38,984 bases of DNA, from the NCBI GenBank assembly GCA_046728155.1, contig JBKPDY010000063.1:1-38984 (forward strand), written 5' to 3'. The DNA comes from CAWDLX01 sp046728155 (GTDB taxonomy: Bacteria > Actinomycetota > Actinomycetes > Mycobacteriales > Micromonosporaceae). The position numbers and the translations under genes were made by a program. Under the pieces are notes generated by a model that was not told the DNA's origin, made no database searches, and worked only from the letters and a program-made list of their open reading frames with translations. Shown one piece after another: positions 17,396 through 24,539 of this stretch; the stretch's first letter is position 1, and each line of letters opens with the position of its first letter.

Positions 17396-17857
17396 TCACC
17401 CGTCGCCGGGTGGAGAATCGTCGATGGATTTATCCTGTTTGCGCTGGTCATCGGGTCCTCGTCGGAATTCCTCCTCCCAGCGGCGCAACGCCTCGTCGTC
17501 CTGGGCGCGGGCGGTGCTGTCGATGCTCCGGAGGAACTCGGGGTCGTCGTCCGGGGCGACCGTGCGCGACCGTCGAGTGGACAACCCCGCCGCCGTACGC
17601 CAGATCCGGCCGGCCGGGCCCGCGCTGCGCGCTCCGTCCGGTGCCGTCCCGGCGCCGCCGGGAGCAGGGCGTCCAGCCGCCAGGTAGATGGTCGCGCCGA
17701 CCACGGGCAGCACCAGGATGACGATGACCCAGACCGGGCGAGGCAACGCCCGCACCTCATCATCGTCGGCGGACAGGCAGCTGATGAGGGCGACGATGGT
17801 CAGGACCAGCCCGAGTGCGAACAGGAACATGAACAGGCGAACCATGTCTTGCATCAT
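17396..17857 (-). CDS. PLDc_N-domain two-TM membrane protein
   Basis: A 153-residue protein. Two transmembrane helices (about residues 6-27 and 41-61) flank a short acidic loop. The second helix, PRPVWVIVILVLPVVGATIYLA, has the W-x(8)-P-x-x-G-x-x-x-Y pattern of the phospholipase D-nuclease N-terminal (PLDc_N) domain, which also opens cardiolipin synthases. Here no HKD catalytic domain follows; instead there is a cytoplasmic tail rich in R, D and E (about 65-153). Function unknown. Start uncertain: ATGs at 17857, 17854 and 17845 are all in frame and none has a ribosome site. It is divergent from the GNAT gene (43 bases) and 52 bases upstream of the beta-helix gene. Confidence 0.78.
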   Translation of the reverse strand: MMQDMVRLFMFLFALGLVLTIVALISCLSADDDEVRALPRPVWVIVILVLPVVGATIYLAAGRPAPGGAGTAPDGARSAGPAGRIWRTAAGLSTRRSRTVAPDDDPEFLRSIDSTARAQDDEALRRWEEEFRRGPDDQRKQDKSIDDSPPGDG

Positions 17858-17888
17858 GCCGCGCGGATAAGGCAGTTGCCGAGCCCCG

Positions 17889-17894
17889 TACGCT
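17889..17894 (+). promoter_or_regulatory. -10 box of the GNAT gene at 17901 (leaderless start)
   Basis: TACGCT followed by six bases and the GTG start. The space has no ribosome site, so the mRNA is probably leaderless. Confidence 0.55.
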
Positions 17895-17900
17895 CGTCTT

Positions 17901-18701
17901 GTGCTCGATGATCTGGATCCGGCGCGGCTGCTCGCTGCCTATGACGAGCAGCTCCGGACATGGCTCCCGGACCCTCTGCCCGCGGGCACGCTGATCGAGC
18001 AGGACGGCCCGCTGCGCCGTGTGGTCGAGCCCGGCCAACGCGGCTTCGTCGGCTATCGCGACGTCGACGGGCTGACCGGCGAGGCGCTCGATGCATTGAT
18101 AGCCCGGCAGCGCGACTACTTCGCGGCGCGGGGCGAGGCGGTGGAGTGGAAGCTGCACGGTCACGACCGGCCGGCCGACCTGGCAGCGCGTCTGACCGCG
18201 GCCGGATTCGTGCCGGAGGAGCAGGAGACCGTGGTGATCGGCCCGTGCCCGCCGCTGGCGGCCGCGGCTTCGGTGCCGCCGGGCGTGCAGCTGCGCGAGG
18301 TCACCGCACAGACCGACCTCGACCGGATCGTGGCGATGGAGGAGGTGGTCTGGAACGAGGACAAGACCCACCTCGGCATCGGCCTCGCCGCAGAGATCGC
18401 AGCCGATCCCTCCGCCATCACGGTTGTCGTCGCGGTCGCCGACGACCTGGTCGTGAGTGCAGGCTGGGTACGATACGCACGCGGAACGGCGTTCGCCACG
18501 CTGTGGGGCGGCTCGACCCTGCCGACGTACCGCGGACGCGGCATCTACACGGCCCTCGTCCGGTACCGGGCGGCGCTGGCGCTCGACCGCGGGTACAGGT
18601 ACCTGCAGGTCGACGCCTCCGATGACAGCCGTCCCATTCTCGAGCGACTCGGTTTCGTCGCCGTCACCACGACGACCCCGTACGTGCATACGTCTCGTTA
18701 G
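17901..18701 (+). CDS. GNAT-family N-acetyltransferase
   Basis: A 266-residue acetyltransferase. The C-terminal half is the GNAT domain proper: VQLREVTAQTDLDRIVAMEE begins it near residue 135, GWVRYARGTAFATLWGGSTL forms strands 3-4, and the acetyl-CoA pyrophosphate loop is YRGRGIYTALV (about 216-226). YLQVDASDDSRPILERLGF is the closing part that carries the usual substrate/CoA segment. Residues 1-130 form a variant N-terminal lobe, as in two-domain actinobacterial GNAT proteins. The substrate is unknown. GTG start, preceded at six bases by a -10 box. It is divergent from the PLDc_N gene and convergent with the DUF202 gene, with a 13-base inverted repeat in the gap. Confidence 0.85.
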   Translation: MLDDLDPARLLAAYDEQLRTWLPDPLPAGTLIEQDGPLRRVVEPGQRGFVGYRDVDGLTGEALDALIARQRDYFAARGEAVEWKLHGHDRPADLAARLTAAGFVPEEQETVVIGPCPPLAAAASVPPGVQLREVTAQTDLDRIVAMEEVVWNEDKTHLGIGLAAEIAADPSAITVVVAVADDLVVSAGWVRYARGTAFATLWGGSTLPTYRGRGIYTALVRYRAALALDRGYRYLQVDASDDSRPILERLGFVAVTTTTPYVHTSR

Positions 18702-18713
18702 CGGCCGGCCGTA

Positions 18714-18782
18714 CGAAGATCGCCGTGCGCGTACCTCTCGCGTCGCGGACCGCCGCTTTCCGTACTAGGACGGCGATCTTCG
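18714..18782. terminator. 13-bp perfect inverted repeat between convergent genes
   Basis: CGAAGATCGCCGT at 18714-18726 is exactly complementary to ACGGCGATCTTCG at 18770-18782, separated by 43 bases. It lies between the ends of the GNAT gene (18701) and the DUF202 gene (18804). The placement suits a bidirectional transcript end, although there is no T-run and the loop is long. It could equally be a mobile or repeated element. Confidence 0.5.
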
Positions 18783-18803
18783 CTGGAACGCCGTCTCGTC
18801 GCG

Positions 18804-19223
18804 CTACGACTTACCAGCGACCAGGATGAGGACCAGGAGGACGACCGCGCCGGCAGCGATCGCCATGGCGAGGATGGCCGGGAAGCGGGAGCGGGGGAGC
18901 GGCTGGCCAAGCCGCATGGCCCGTTCGCTGCGGGCCCAGTGATCCACTGCCCGTACGGTGACGGTGGCGCCGAGCACGATGAGGCCGACCGCGATCGCCT
19001 CCCGTACGTGCCCCCATCGCAGCGACGGAACGAAGGCGGCGACGCCGAGCCCGCCGCCCAGCAGTGCCAGACCGGTCCGGATCCAGGCCAGGAAGGTGCG
19101 TTCGTTCGCGAGGGAGAACCGGTAATCGGGGGTTGAGCCGACCTCGTCGTGCTGGGTCGGGTCGAACCAGTGCCGCATGGCGCCGAACACGTGATGATTC
19201 AACCGCAGGGTGGTCGGCGTCAC
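18804..19223 (-). CDS. DUF202/YidH-family membrane protein
   Basis: A 139-residue protein of the DUF202 (YidH) family. The hallmark N-terminal motif is YRFSLANERTFLAWIRTGLALL (about residues 34-55), followed by three hydrophobic helices: about 47-66, 75-93 and 113-135. Function unknown. Start uncertain: the GTG at 19223 is used here because a -10 box (TAGCTT, 19244-19249) and a G-rich stretch precede it. However, family members usually begin near MRHWFDP, which here is an in-frame ATG at 19178. The gene is divergent from etfB and shares a 128-base promoter region with it. Confidence 0.8.
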   Translation of the reverse strand: MTPTTLRLNHHVFGAMRHWFDPTQHDEVGSTPDYRFSLANERTFLAWIRTGLALLGGGLGVAAFVPSLRWGHVREAIAVGLIVLGATVTVRAVDHWARSERAMRLGQPLPRSRFPAILAMAIAAGAVVLLVLILVAGKS

Positions 19224-19351
19224 GGCAACCGCCCACCCGCGACAAGCTACCGGCGGGTAACCTTAAGGTGGCCAACTGCACAGCGACCGAGGTTGACCGT
19301 CGCCGGTCCGCCGGTGAACCCTTGCGGGCAACCGTTCGATCAGGGAGAGCG
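19224..19351. promoter_or_regulatory. Divergent promoter region, DUF202 gene / etfB
   Basis: On the minus strand TAGCTT (19244-19249) serves the DUF202 gene. On the plus strand TAACCT (19258-19263) or the adjacent TAAGGT (19264-19269) are -10 candidates for etfB, leaving a leader of about 80 bases. The two -10 boxes lie nearly back to back, so the promoters should interfere. No clear operator is seen. Confidence 0.45.
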
Positions 19352-20131
19352 ATGAAGATCGTCGTACTCATGAAGCAGGTCCCGGACTCGGGATCGGACC
19401 GGGCCCTGCGTAGCGACGACAGCACCGTCGACCGGGCGTCGGCGAACAACGTCATCAACGAAATGGACGAGTACGCCATCGAAGAGGCATTGAAGATCAA
19501 AGAGGCCCACGGTGGCGAGGTCACCATCCTGACGATGGGGCCGGACCAGGCGGCCGAGGCGATCCGCAAGGCGCTGTCGATGGGCCCGGACAAGGCGGTC
19601 CATGTGCTCGACCCCGCGCTGCACGGCTCCTGCGCGCTGGGTACGTCGAAGGTGTTGGCAGCGGCCGTGAAGACGCTCGAAGCCAACCTGGTGATCGCCG
19701 GAGCCGAGGCGACCGACGCCCGGGGGCAGGTGATCCCGCACATGCTCGCCGAGCGGCTGGGTCTGACCGCGCTGACCGGCGCACGCAAGGTGACGATCGA
19801 CGGCGACACGGTCACCATCGAGCGGCAGACCGAGGACGGGTACGAGGTCGTCACCGGGTCGACGCCGGCGATCGTCTCGGTCTGGGACACCATCAATGAG
19901 CCCAGGTATCCCTCGTTCAAGGGGATCATGGAGGCGAAGAAGAAGCCGGTACAGACCTTGTCGCTCACCGATCTGGGCATCGACGCGGGCGAGGTCGGCT
20001 TCGCCGGGGCGTCGACCGCGGTGGTCGAGTACGCCCGGCGCCCAGCCCGCTCGGGTGGCACGCGGGTGACCGATGACGGCGGAGGCGGCGTCAAGCTGGT
20101 CGAGTTCCTCACGTCCGAGAAGTTCGTCTGA
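19352..20131 (+). CDS. etfB: Electron transfer flavoprotein, beta subunit
   Basis: EtfB (FixA) binds AMP and, with EtfA, takes electrons from acyl-CoA and other dehydrogenases to ETF:quinone oxidoreductase. It is 259 residues, the usual length. The N-terminus MKIVVLMKQVPDSGSDRALR, the NEMDEYAIEEALKIKE helix and the ALGTSKVLAAAVKTLEANLVIAGAEATDARGQ region are characteristic. The ATG follows GGGAGAG by two bases. It is followed after 13 bases by etfA, so the two are one operon. The pair fits a fatty-acid-oxidising lifestyle. In Mycobacterium tuberculosis the same genes (fixA, fixB) begin the same gene order. Confidence 0.96.
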   Translation: MKIVVLMKQVPDSGSDRALRSDDSTVDRASANNVINEMDEYAIEEALKIKEAHGGEVTILTMGPDQAAEAIRKALSMGPDKAVHVLDPALHGSCALGTSKVLAAAVKTLEANLVIAGAEATDARGQVIPHMLAERLGLTALTGARKVTIDGDTVTIERQTEDGYEVVTGSTPAIVSVWDTINEPRYPSFKGIMEAKKKPVQTLSLTDLGIDAGEVGFAGASTAVVEYARRPARSGGTRVTDDGGGGVKLVEFLTSEKFV

Positions 20132-20144
20132 GGGGTACACATCG

Positions 20145-21104
20145 ATGGCTGAGGTACTCGTACTCGTCAAGGTCGCGGAGGGCAAGGTCGTCAAGACCAC
20201 CCTCGAGGCGCTCACCCTCGCCCGCGGGCTGGGCGAACCGGCGGCCGTCGTCATCGGCCCATCGGGCACAGCGGCCTCCGTTATGGACAAGCTAGGTGAG
20301 TACGGCGCGACGAAGGTCTACGCCGTTGAGGGAGACGAGTTCGACGCTTTCCTGGTGGCGCCGAAGGTGACCGCGTTGGAGTACGTGGTCCGCGAGGCCT
20401 CGCCGGCGGCCGTGCTCGTACCGTCCACACAGGAGGGCAAGGAGATCGCCGCCCGCCTCGCGGTGCGCCTGGACAACGGCGTTCTCATCGACGTCCAGGC
20501 CATCGACGCCGACGGCACGGCCACCCAGGCCGTCTTCGCCGGCTCGACGATCGTGAAGTCGAGGGTTACCCGTGGCGTGCCGTTGGTGACGGTACGGCCG
20601 TCCTCGGTGACCCCGACGCCGGCGCCCGCCACGCCCGACCTTGTGAGTGTGTCGGTGTCGCCCGCCGAGTCGGACAAGCTGGCCCGGGTGACCGATCGGG
20701 TGGCCGAGGCGAAGGGTGCCCGGCCGGAGCTGACCGAAGCGTCCATTGTGGTCTCCGGCGGGCGTGGCGTCGGCTCGGCCGACAACTTCAAGCTCGTCGA
20801 GGAGCTGGCCGACCTGCTCGGAGGTGCGGTGGGCGCGTCCCGAGCCGCGACCGACTCCGGCTTCTACCCGCACAAGTTTCAGGTCGGCCAGACCGGCAAG
20901 ACAGTCTCGCCTCAGCTCTATGTCGCACTCGGGATTTCCGGGGCGATCCAGCATCGGGCGGGCATGCAGACCTCGAAGACGATCGTCGCGGTGAACAAGG
21001 ACAACGAGGCGCCCATCTTCGAGCTCGCCGACTTCGGCGTCGTCGGTGACCTCTTCAAGGTCGTACCGCAGGCGATCGAGGAGATCCGCAAGCGCCGGAC
21101 GTAA
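20145..21104 (+). CDS. etfA: Electron transfer flavoprotein, alpha subunit
   Basis: EtfA (FixB) carries the FAD of the ETF heterodimer. It is 319 residues long. The N-terminal lobe (residues about 1-190) starts MAEVLVLVKVAEGKV; the C-terminal FAD lobe holds the conserved GGRGVGSADNFKLVEELA, VGASRAATDSGFYPHKFQVG, LYVALGISGAIQH, and ends with VNKDNEAPIFELADFGVVGD. GAGGGG lies nine bases before the ATG. It is 13 bases downstream of etfB. A gene for ETF-ubiquinone oxidoreductase is not present in this window. Confidence 0.96.
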   Translation: MAEVLVLVKVAEGKVVKTTLEALTLARGLGEPAAVVIGPSGTAASVMDKLGEYGATKVYAVEGDEFDAFLVAPKVTALEYVVREASPAAVLVPSTQEGKEIAARLAVRLDNGVLIDVQAIDADGTATQAVFAGSTIVKSRVTRGVPLVTVRPSSVTPTPAPATPDLVSVSVSPAESDKLARVTDRVAEAKGARPELTEASIVVSGGRGVGSADNFKLVEELADLLGGAVGASRAATDSGFYPHKFQVGQTGKTVSPQLYVALGISGAIQHRAGMQTSKTIVAVNKDNEAPIFELADFGVVGDLFKVVPQAIEEIRKRRT

Positions 21105-21133
21105 ATCGTTGGTACGACCGTCGGACTGACGCC

Positions 21134-21139
21134 TAGGCT
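21134..21139 (+). promoter_or_regulatory. -10 box of the GNAT-nucleotidyltransferase gene (leaderless start)
   Basis: TAGGCT, then six bases, then GTG at 21146. No ribosome site lies between, consistent with an internal leaderless promoter after etfA. Confidence 0.55.
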
Positions 21140-21145
21140 GCACCT

Positions 21146-22219
21146 GTGATCGGCGTCAGGCTCGCCCGCCCCGGCGACCTGGTCGAGTTGGTCCGCGCGT
21201 TCGGTCAGGAGCGGTATTTCACCGAGCGCCTGGACCGGCAGTCCCGTGGGCTCGGTGAGGTCTTCGTCGCGTGGCGGGACGGGGTTCCGGTCGGCAACGT
21301 GAGTCTGATCCGCGAGCCGGTTCCCGAACCGGAGATCCGTGAGCGCATGCCCGGCGTGCCGCAGATCAGCCATCTCGAGGTGGCTCCGGCGTATCGGCGG
21401 CAGCGGATCGCCTCGACGCTGCTCGATGCCGCGGAGCGGCATGCCCATTCGCTCGGCCACGGCAGCGTGCTGCTCGGTGTCGGTGCAGCGAACCCCGCTC
21501 GGCCGCTCTACGACCAGCGTGGATACGAGGACTGGGGCTTCGGCCCGGTGCTCTTCGAATGGGCCGATCCCGAGCCCGAGAGTGAGCTGTGCCACGTACT
21601 GATCAAGCTGGTCGACCCGTCGTGTCCGCCGCTGTCGGCCTGGGACGCCTGGAAGCCGGCCGAGGCGGCGAGGCGATTCGCCGATGCTCAGGTGCCCTGG
21701 GCCGTCGCGGCCGGCTGGGCGGTCGACCTGCATCTGGGCCGCCGAACCCGGGACCACTCCGACTTGGAGATCGCGATTCCACGACGACAGTTCGGTCTCT
21801 TCCGGACGTACGTCGAGGGCTTCGACCTGTACGACGTAGGTATCCGTCGCATGCGCCGGCTCGATCCGGCGGAGGAGCCGGATCCGGGCGGCCACCAGGT
21901 GTGGATCTGCGAGTCCGCCGTCCCGGCGTGGAGGCTGGACCTGTTCCTCGAGCCCGGTGACGAGCGGACCTGGGTCAGCCACCGCGATCCACGGATCACC
22001 ATGCCGCTGGCCGAGGCGATACGCCGCACCGCGGACGGCGTCCCATACCTCGCACCCGAGATCGTGTTATTCGTCAAGGCCAAACACGGACGGCCAAAGG
22101 ACGTCGCGGATCGCGACAACCTCGTTCCCACCCTGGACGCGCGGGCGCGGCGATGGCTCCTCGACGCGATCGCGCTCGTCCACCCCGGCCATGACTGGCT
22201 GCGGGCGGTCGCCCCCTGA
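21146..22219 (+). CDS. Fusion of a GNAT acetyltransferase and an ANT(2'')-like nucleotidyltransferase
   Basis: A 357-residue two-domain protein. Residues about 3-150 are a GNAT domain: PQISHLEVAPAYRRQRIASTLL contains the acetyl-CoA loop (RRQRIA), followed by GAANPARPLYDQRGYEDWGF. Residues about 170-350 resemble the aminoglycoside 2''-adenylyltransferase superfamily: the pattern VAAGWAVDLHLGRRTRDHSD followed by LEIAIPRRQ, with the D-x-E metal pair (D and E), and a third acidic residue in WRLDLFLEP. The order is unbroken in one frame, with no internal stop or start needed. Whether either domain modifies an aminoglycoside is not shown; ANT-like proteins of this sort are widespread in actinobacteria and many are untested. 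GTG start, TAGGCT six bases upstream. It sits where Mtb carries Rv3027c (GNAT), which suggests the GNAT part is the ancestral resident. Confidence 0.78.
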   Translation: MIGVRLARPGDLVELVRAFGQERYFTERLDRQSRGLGEVFVAWRDGVPVGNVSLIREPVPEPEIRERMPGVPQISHLEVAPAYRRQRIASTLLDAAERHAHSLGHGSVLLGVGAANPARPLYDQRGYEDWGFGPVLFEWADPEPESELCHVLIKLVDPSCPPLSAWDAWKPAEAARRFADAQVPWAVAAGWAVDLHLGRRTRDHSDLEIAIPRRQFGLFRTYVEGFDLYDVGIRRMRRLDPAEEPDPGGHQVWICESAVPAWRLDLFLEPGDERTWVSHRDPRITMPLAEAIRRTADGVPYLAPEIVLFVKAKHGRPKDVADRDNLVPTLDARARRWLLDAIALVHPGHDWLRAVAP

Positions 22220-22249
22220 TGTGGACGCCATTGCCCTCGCGAACGCGGC

Positions 22250-22255
22250 TAGGCT
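22250..22255 (+). promoter_or_regulatory. -10 box of the cysteine desulfurase gene (leaderless start)
   Basis: TAGGCT, eight bases before the ATG at 22264. No ribosome site is visible. Confidence 0.5.
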
Positions 22256-22263
22256 TGACCGCG

Positions 22264-23439
22264 ATGACCTATCTCGATCACGCCGCGACGACGCCGATGC
22301 TGCCTGAGGCGATCGAGGCGTACGCCGCCGCCGCGGGCCTCGTCGGTAATGCGTCCTCACTGCACGCGGCGGGTCGTCGGGCCCGGCGCACCGTCGAGGA
22401 GGCTCGGGAACAGGTTGCCGCCGCCCTCGGGGCGCGTCCGTCGGAGGTCATCTTCACCGGTGGCGGGACCGAGAGCGACAACCTCGCCGTCAAGGGCATC
22501 TTCTGGTCCCGACAAGCCGCCGATGCTGCCCGTACCCGCGTCATCGCCTCGGCGGCGGAGCACCATGCCGTCCTCGACGCGGTGCGTTGGCTCGGCGAGT
22601 TCGAGGGCGCCGAGGTGACCTGGCTGCCGGTGAACGGTCTCGGCCGGGTCGACCCGGACGCGCTGCGCGCCGAGCTGGATGCGCACGCCGACGGGGTCGC
22701 GGTGGTCACCGCCATGTGGGCGAACAACGAGGTCGGAACGGTGCAGCCGGTCACCGAATTGGCTGCGATAGCAGCCGAACACCGCGTGCCGTTGCACACC
22801 GATGCGATCCAGGCGGTCGGGCAGGTGCCGGTCGACTTCGCGGCGAGCGGCGCCTCGGCGCTGACGGTCACCGGGCACAAACTGGGTGGCCCGACCGGGG
22901 TCGGCGCGTTGCTGCTCGGCCGAGAGGTTGGCTGCGTCCCATTGCTGCACGGTGGTGGTCAGGAGCGGGATGTGCGCTCCGGGACCCTCGATGTGGCCGG
23001 AATCACAGCTTTCGCGGTCGCGGTGGAGATGGCGGTCAAGGCGGAGACCGAGCACGCGGCCCGGATGACCGCCCTGCGCGATCACCTCGTTGCCGGGGTA
23101 CGCGCGGTCGTGCCCGACGCCGTGCTCAACGGCGACCCGTCCGGGCGGTTGCCGGGCAACGCCCACTTCTCGTTCCCGGGCTGCGAAGGCGACGCCCTGC
23201 TCCTCCTCCTCGACGCACAGGACATCGCCTGCTCGACGGGTTCGGCCTGTTCGGCGGGGATCGCCCAGCCCTCGCACGTCCTGCTGGCGATGGGCGCCGA
23301 CGAGGCGCGGGCCCGGTCGACCCTGCGCTTCAGCCTCGGGCATACGTCCACGATGGACGATGTCGACGCCCTGATCGCCGCGCTTCCCGCGGCCGTCGAG
23401 CGCGCCCGCCGAGCCGGACTCCTCAAGAACTCCAGATAG
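22264..23439 (+). CDS. Cysteine desulfurase (NifS/IscS family)
   Basis: Removes sulfur from L-cysteine onto an active-site Cys for iron-sulfur clusters and tRNA thiolation. It is PLP-dependent and has 391 residues. The start MTYLDHAATTPMLPEAIEAY, the GGTESDNLAVKG segment and EHHAVLDAV (PLP-stacking His) are standard. The PLP Lys is K206 in TGHKLGGPTG. The loop C-S-T-G-S-A-C-S-A-G carries the nucleophile C329 (C323 precedes it). A pairing with mnmA directly downstream fits sulfur supply for 2-thiouridine. The frame is open upstream to 22219 in the ORF sense, but TAGGCT and a YLDHAATT start fix the ATG at 22264. The stop codon TAG at 23437-23439 is the first three bases of the -10 box of mnmA. 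Confidence 0.95.
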   Translation: MTYLDHAATTPMLPEAIEAYAAAAGLVGNASSLHAAGRRARRTVEEAREQVAAALGARPSEVIFTGGGTESDNLAVKGIFWSRQAADAARTRVIASAAEHHAVLDAVRWLGEFEGAEVTWLPVNGLGRVDPDALRAELDAHADGVAVVTAMWANNEVGTVQPVTELAAIAAEHRVPLHTDAIQAVGQVPVDFAASGASALTVTGHKLGGPTGVGALLLGREVGCVPLLHGGGQERDVRSGTLDVAGITAFAVAVEMAVKAETEHAARMTALRDHLVAGVRAVVPDAVLNGDPSGRLPGNAHFSFPGCEGDALLLLLDAQDIACSTGSACSAGIAQPSHVLLAMGADEARARSTLRFSLGHTSTMDDVDALIAALPAAVERARRAGLLKNSR

Positions 23440-23442
23440 GCT
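23437..23442 (+). promoter_or_regulatory. -10 box of mnmA overlapping the upstream stop codon
   Basis: TAGGCT; its TAG is the stop of the cysteine desulfurase gene. Six bases separate it from the GTG start of mnmA at 23449. Confidence 0.5.
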
Positions 23443-23448
23443 GGTCAG

Positions 23449-24525
23449 GTGAGGGTGCTGGCCGCGATGTCGGGTGGCGTCGACTCAGCGGTCGCGGCGG
23501 CGCGGGCGGTCGACGCCGGACATGACGTGACCGGCGTACATCTGGCCCTCTCTCGTAATCCGGGGACCTACCGATCCGGTGCCCGCGGCTGCTGCACGTT
23601 GGAGGACGCCCGCGACGCCCGACGAGCCGCCGACGTTATCGGGATCCCGTTCTACGTATGGGACATGGCCGAGGAGTTCCACCAGAGCGTGGTTGACGAC
23701 TTCGTCGCCGGGTACGCCGCCGGCCGTACCCCCAATCCGTGCGTGCGCTGCAACGAGAAGATCAAGTTTGCGGCGGTGCTGGACCGGGCGCTGGCGCTCG
23801 GCTTCGACGCCGTCGTCACCGGTCATCATGCCCGGCTGGGAACCGACGGGCTGCTACGCCGGTCCGTTGACGCGGCCAAGGATCAGTCGTACGTGCTGGC
23901 TGTGCTGACGCGCGAGCAGTTGGAGCACTCGATCTTCCCCCTGGGCGGCTCGACGAAGGCGGCCGTGCGGGTGGAGGCGGCGACCCGTGGGCTCGGGGTC
24001 GCCGAGAAGCCGGACTCCCACGACATCTGCTTCATCGCCGACGGCGACACCCGGGGCTTTCTCGCCGGCCGGCTCGGCGAGGCTCCCGGCGAGATCGTCG
24101 ACTCGACCACCGGTGCGGTTGTCGGCACCCACTCGGGTGCGTTCACGTTCACGGTGGGCCAGCGCAAGGGGTTACGGCTGGGACGCCCCGCGCCGGACGG
24201 CAGGCCCCGGTACGTACTGTCGATCACGCCGGTGACGAACACGGTGACCGTCGGACCTGTCGAGGCGCTCGAAGTCACCACTGTGGAGGGTGATCGTCCG
24301 GTGTGGACGGGCGGAGCCGTCCCGACCGGACCGATCGAATGCGAGATACAGCTACGAGCCCATGGCGAGCCCGTCCCCGCGGTGGTCACGCTCCGCGGCG
24401 ACGCGCTCGAGGCGACGCTGCGCCGTCCGGTCCGTGGCGTCGCCGCCGGCCAGGTCGTGGTGGCGTACCGGCCCGACCCGGGCGGCGATATCGTCCTGGG
24501 CTCCGCGACGATCGCCGGGCGCTGA
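23449..24525 (+). CDS. mnmA: tRNA-specific 2-thiouridylase MnmA (TrmU)
   Basis: Thiolates U34 of tRNA(Lys), tRNA(Glu) and tRNA(Gln) to 2-thiouridine, using ATP and persulfide sulfur from the cysteine desulfurase relay. It has 358 residues. The PP-loop SGGVDSAVAA (8-17) binds ATP. The catalytic Cys pair is C98 (TPNPCVRCN) and C194 (DICFIADGD). The middle has the QSYVLAVL motif and the C-terminal beta-barrel begins near residue 270. It is preceded by the desulfurase gene, in the same direction. The GTG start lies six bases after TAGGCT; no Shine-Dalgarno is present. All functional residues look intact. Confidence 0.95.
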   Translation: MRVLAAMSGGVDSAVAAARAVDAGHDVTGVHLALSRNPGTYRSGARGCCTLEDARDARRAADVIGIPFYVWDMAEEFHQSVVDDFVAGYAAGRTPNPCVRCNEKIKFAAVLDRALALGFDAVVTGHHARLGTDGLLRRSVDAAKDQSYVLAVLTREQLEHSIFPLGGSTKAAVRVEAATRGLGVAEKPDSHDICFIADGDTRGFLAGRLGEAPGEIVDSTTGAVVGTHSGAFTFTVGQRKGLRLGRPAPDGRPRYVLSITPVTNTVTVGPVEALEVTTVEGDRPVWTGGAVPTGPIECEIQLRAHGEPVPAVVTLRGDALEATLRRPVRGVAAGQVVVAYRPDPGGDIVLGSATIAGR

Positions 24526-24531
24526 TAGCGT
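24526..24531 (+). promoter_or_regulatory. -10 box of the MetE-C-like gene (leaderless start)
   Basis: TAGCGT, eight bases before the ATG at 24540 and directly after the mnmA stop codon (24523-24525). No ribosome site lies between. Confidence 0.45.
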
Positions 24532-24539
24532 CGCGTCTC

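Noticed and set aside
21146..22219. Acquired aminoglycoside-resistance gene
   Set aside because: Codon use and GC look like the neighbours, no mobile element flanks it, and such ANT-like proteins are common and mostly untested in actinobacteria; it is treated as a fusion of unknown activity.
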